The notes under the pieces are model-generated. The model had not been told where the DNA came from. It worked only from the letters and a program-made list of their open reading frames with translations, and made no database searches. Position numbers and translations under genes: made by a program. A DNA stretch of 64,000 nucleotides from an uncultured Lachnospiraceae bacterium (GTDB taxonomy: Bacteria; Bacillota; Clostridia; Lachnospirales; Lachnospiraceae), in NCBI GenBank assembly GCA_900315945.1, contig ONAZ01000004.1:62001-126000 (forward strand), written 5' to 3'. Positions 63,298 through 64,000 of the stretch are shown here, piece after piece. How positions within the stretch are numbered: position 1 is the first letter of the stretch; the number at the start of each line of letters is the position of its first letter.

Positions 63298-64000
63298 TTG
63301 AGAAAAGGACAGATTTGTAAAGGTATAGTAGAAGAGCTGGCATTTCCTAATAAAGGAAAAGTTAGAATAACTGAAATAGAGGGCGATTCTGATTGCGATG
63401 GAGTTGGAAAGTATGCTCTTGTTAAGAATTGTCTTATTGGTCAGGAAATAGAATTTCGTATTACCAAGAAAAGAACAGATAGATTACAGGGCAATCTAAT
63501 ATCTGTAATTAACAAAGCAAGTAATGAACTTAAGGGTGGCTATTGCAGACATTTCGGCATATGTGGAGGATGTACATATCAAAGCCTTCCATACGAGGAT
63601 CAGATAGCTATTAAAGACAGACAGGTTAGGGATGTTTTTGCGCCAGTACTAGGTGAGGATGAGTTTAATGAGATTTATGAAGGAATAGAAAGAAGTCCTC
63701 GTCAATTTGCATATAGAAATAAGATGGAATTCTCATTTGGTGATGAGTTGAAGGATGGACCTCTTACTCTTGGTATGCATAAAAGGGGGAGTTTCTATGA
63801 TGTTGTGACTGTTTCAGATTGTAGTATAATCGACGAAGATTATAGGTTGATACTTGTATCAACATTAAATTTTTTCGCAGAAAGAAAAGCAACGTATTAT
63901 CATAAAGTAAGGCATGAAGGATACTTACGTCATTTATTAATTAGAAAAGCAACAAAGACAAAAGAAATACTTGTATGTCTTGTTACAAGTAGCGATTGTA
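63298..64000 (+). CDS. rlmD: 23S rRNA (uracil-C5)-methyltransferase, RlmD/TrmA family (3' partial)
   Basis: A partial reading frame open to the window end. The proposed start is TTG 63298 with AGGAGA 5 bases upstream. It begins with a TRAM-like domain (KGIVEELAFPNKGKVRI region), then the [4Fe-4S] motif CRHFGICGGC (cysteines of a CxxxxxCxxC type), QSLPYEDQ and the RNA-binding YRNKMEFSFG typical of RlmD/RumA-like enzymes. The SAM-binding catalytic half is off the end. Which uridine (1939 or 747 type) is modified cannot be told. Confidence 0.9.
   Translation, partial: MRKGQICKGIVEELAFPNKGKVRITEIEGDSDCDGVGKYALVKNCLIGQEIEFRITKKRTDRLQGNLISVINKASNELKGGYCRHFGICGGCTYQSLPYEDQIAIKDRQVRDVFAPVLGEDEFNEIYEGIERSPRQFAYRNKMEFSFGDELKDGPLTLGMHKRGSFYDVVTVSDCSIIDEDYRLILVSTLNFFAERKATYYHKVRHEGYLRHLLIRKATKTKEILVCLVTSSDC

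Overview
The window looks like a chromosomal segment of an AT-rich, low-GC Gram-positive anaerobe. The best fit is a Lachnospiraceae-type Clostridia (Lachnospira/Butyrivibrio-like), inferred from the fused SecDF, HemZ, class II GalT, the small Cys-rich DUF6472-type protein, DUF4317, DUF1836, DUF5692-like and Pr6Pr-like proteins, strong SD sequences, TTGACA/TATAAT promoters with 17-bp spacers, and a motile c-di-GMP lifestyle. Species cannot be fixed by eye. No phage, plasmid or insertion-sequence gene was seen; most of the window is ordinary core genome, and the unusual material lies between genes.

Layout. 1-4.9 kb: secDF (5' end cut off), glyA, serS. 4.9-5.2 kb: a 287-nt long-stem structured element (copy A). 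5.2-7.0 kb: a NifX-like Cys-rich protein and secreted lipase 1. 7.1-12.2 kb: typA on the minus strand, then cobO-like, dapA, dapB and a monofunctional transglycosylase. 12.2-16.6 kb: ABC exporter and hydrolase on minus, MFS transporter on plus. 16.7-24.2 kb: hydrolase, clpX, HD-GYP/REC, enzyme I-like, amidase, transglutaminase-like lipoprotein. 24.3-26.5 kb: lysA, tRNA-Leu(CAA), nested palindromes and eight copies of a 73-bp tandem repeat. 26.7-29.3 kb: a Nif11-type leader joined to a zinc ribbon, then PadR, HAAS membrane protein and DUF4097 protein. 29.4-37.7 kb: Pr6Pr-like protein, rel, MBL hydrolase, hemZ, hisS, aspS. 37.8-43.4 kb: flavin reductase, GGDEF-EAL, DUF6472, galT, zinc-ribbon protein, and a 42-aa minus-strand gene with its own promoter and terminator. 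44-48.8 kb: DUF5692-like membrane protein, GH36 alpha-galactosidase, GT2-GtrA. 49-55.1 kb: membrane diguanylate cyclase, MCP, ferredoxin-ASKHA protein, DUF4317 (minus). 55.1-55.4 kb: structured element copy B. 55.5-64 kb: asnS, asnA, YerC-like TrpR regulator, 65-bp hairpin repeats, DUF1836, lipase 2 (paralogue of lipase 1), pcrA, an acidic membrane protein and the start of rlmD (cut by the window end).

How parts fit together. Translation dominates (serS, hisS, aspS, asnS, asnA, typA, rlmD, tRNA-Leu), with lysine/peptidoglycan precursor synthesis (dapA, dapB, lysA) and wall remodelling (transglycosylase, amidase). Galactoside use is served by alpha-galactosidase and GalT. Nucleotide second messengers are covered by Rel, HD-GYP, GGDEF-EAL and GGDEF proteins beside a chemoreceptor.

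The most interesting signal is the pair of elements at 4905-5191 and 55134-55382. Their outer arms differ in sequence but keep pairing, and their cores share the same branched fold with compensatory changes and conserved single-stranded motifs. That is what a structured non-coding RNA, or a structured mobile DNA element, would show. Second are the Nif11-leader/zinc-ribbon protein, the repeat block after tRNA-Leu, and the orphan 42-aa gene.
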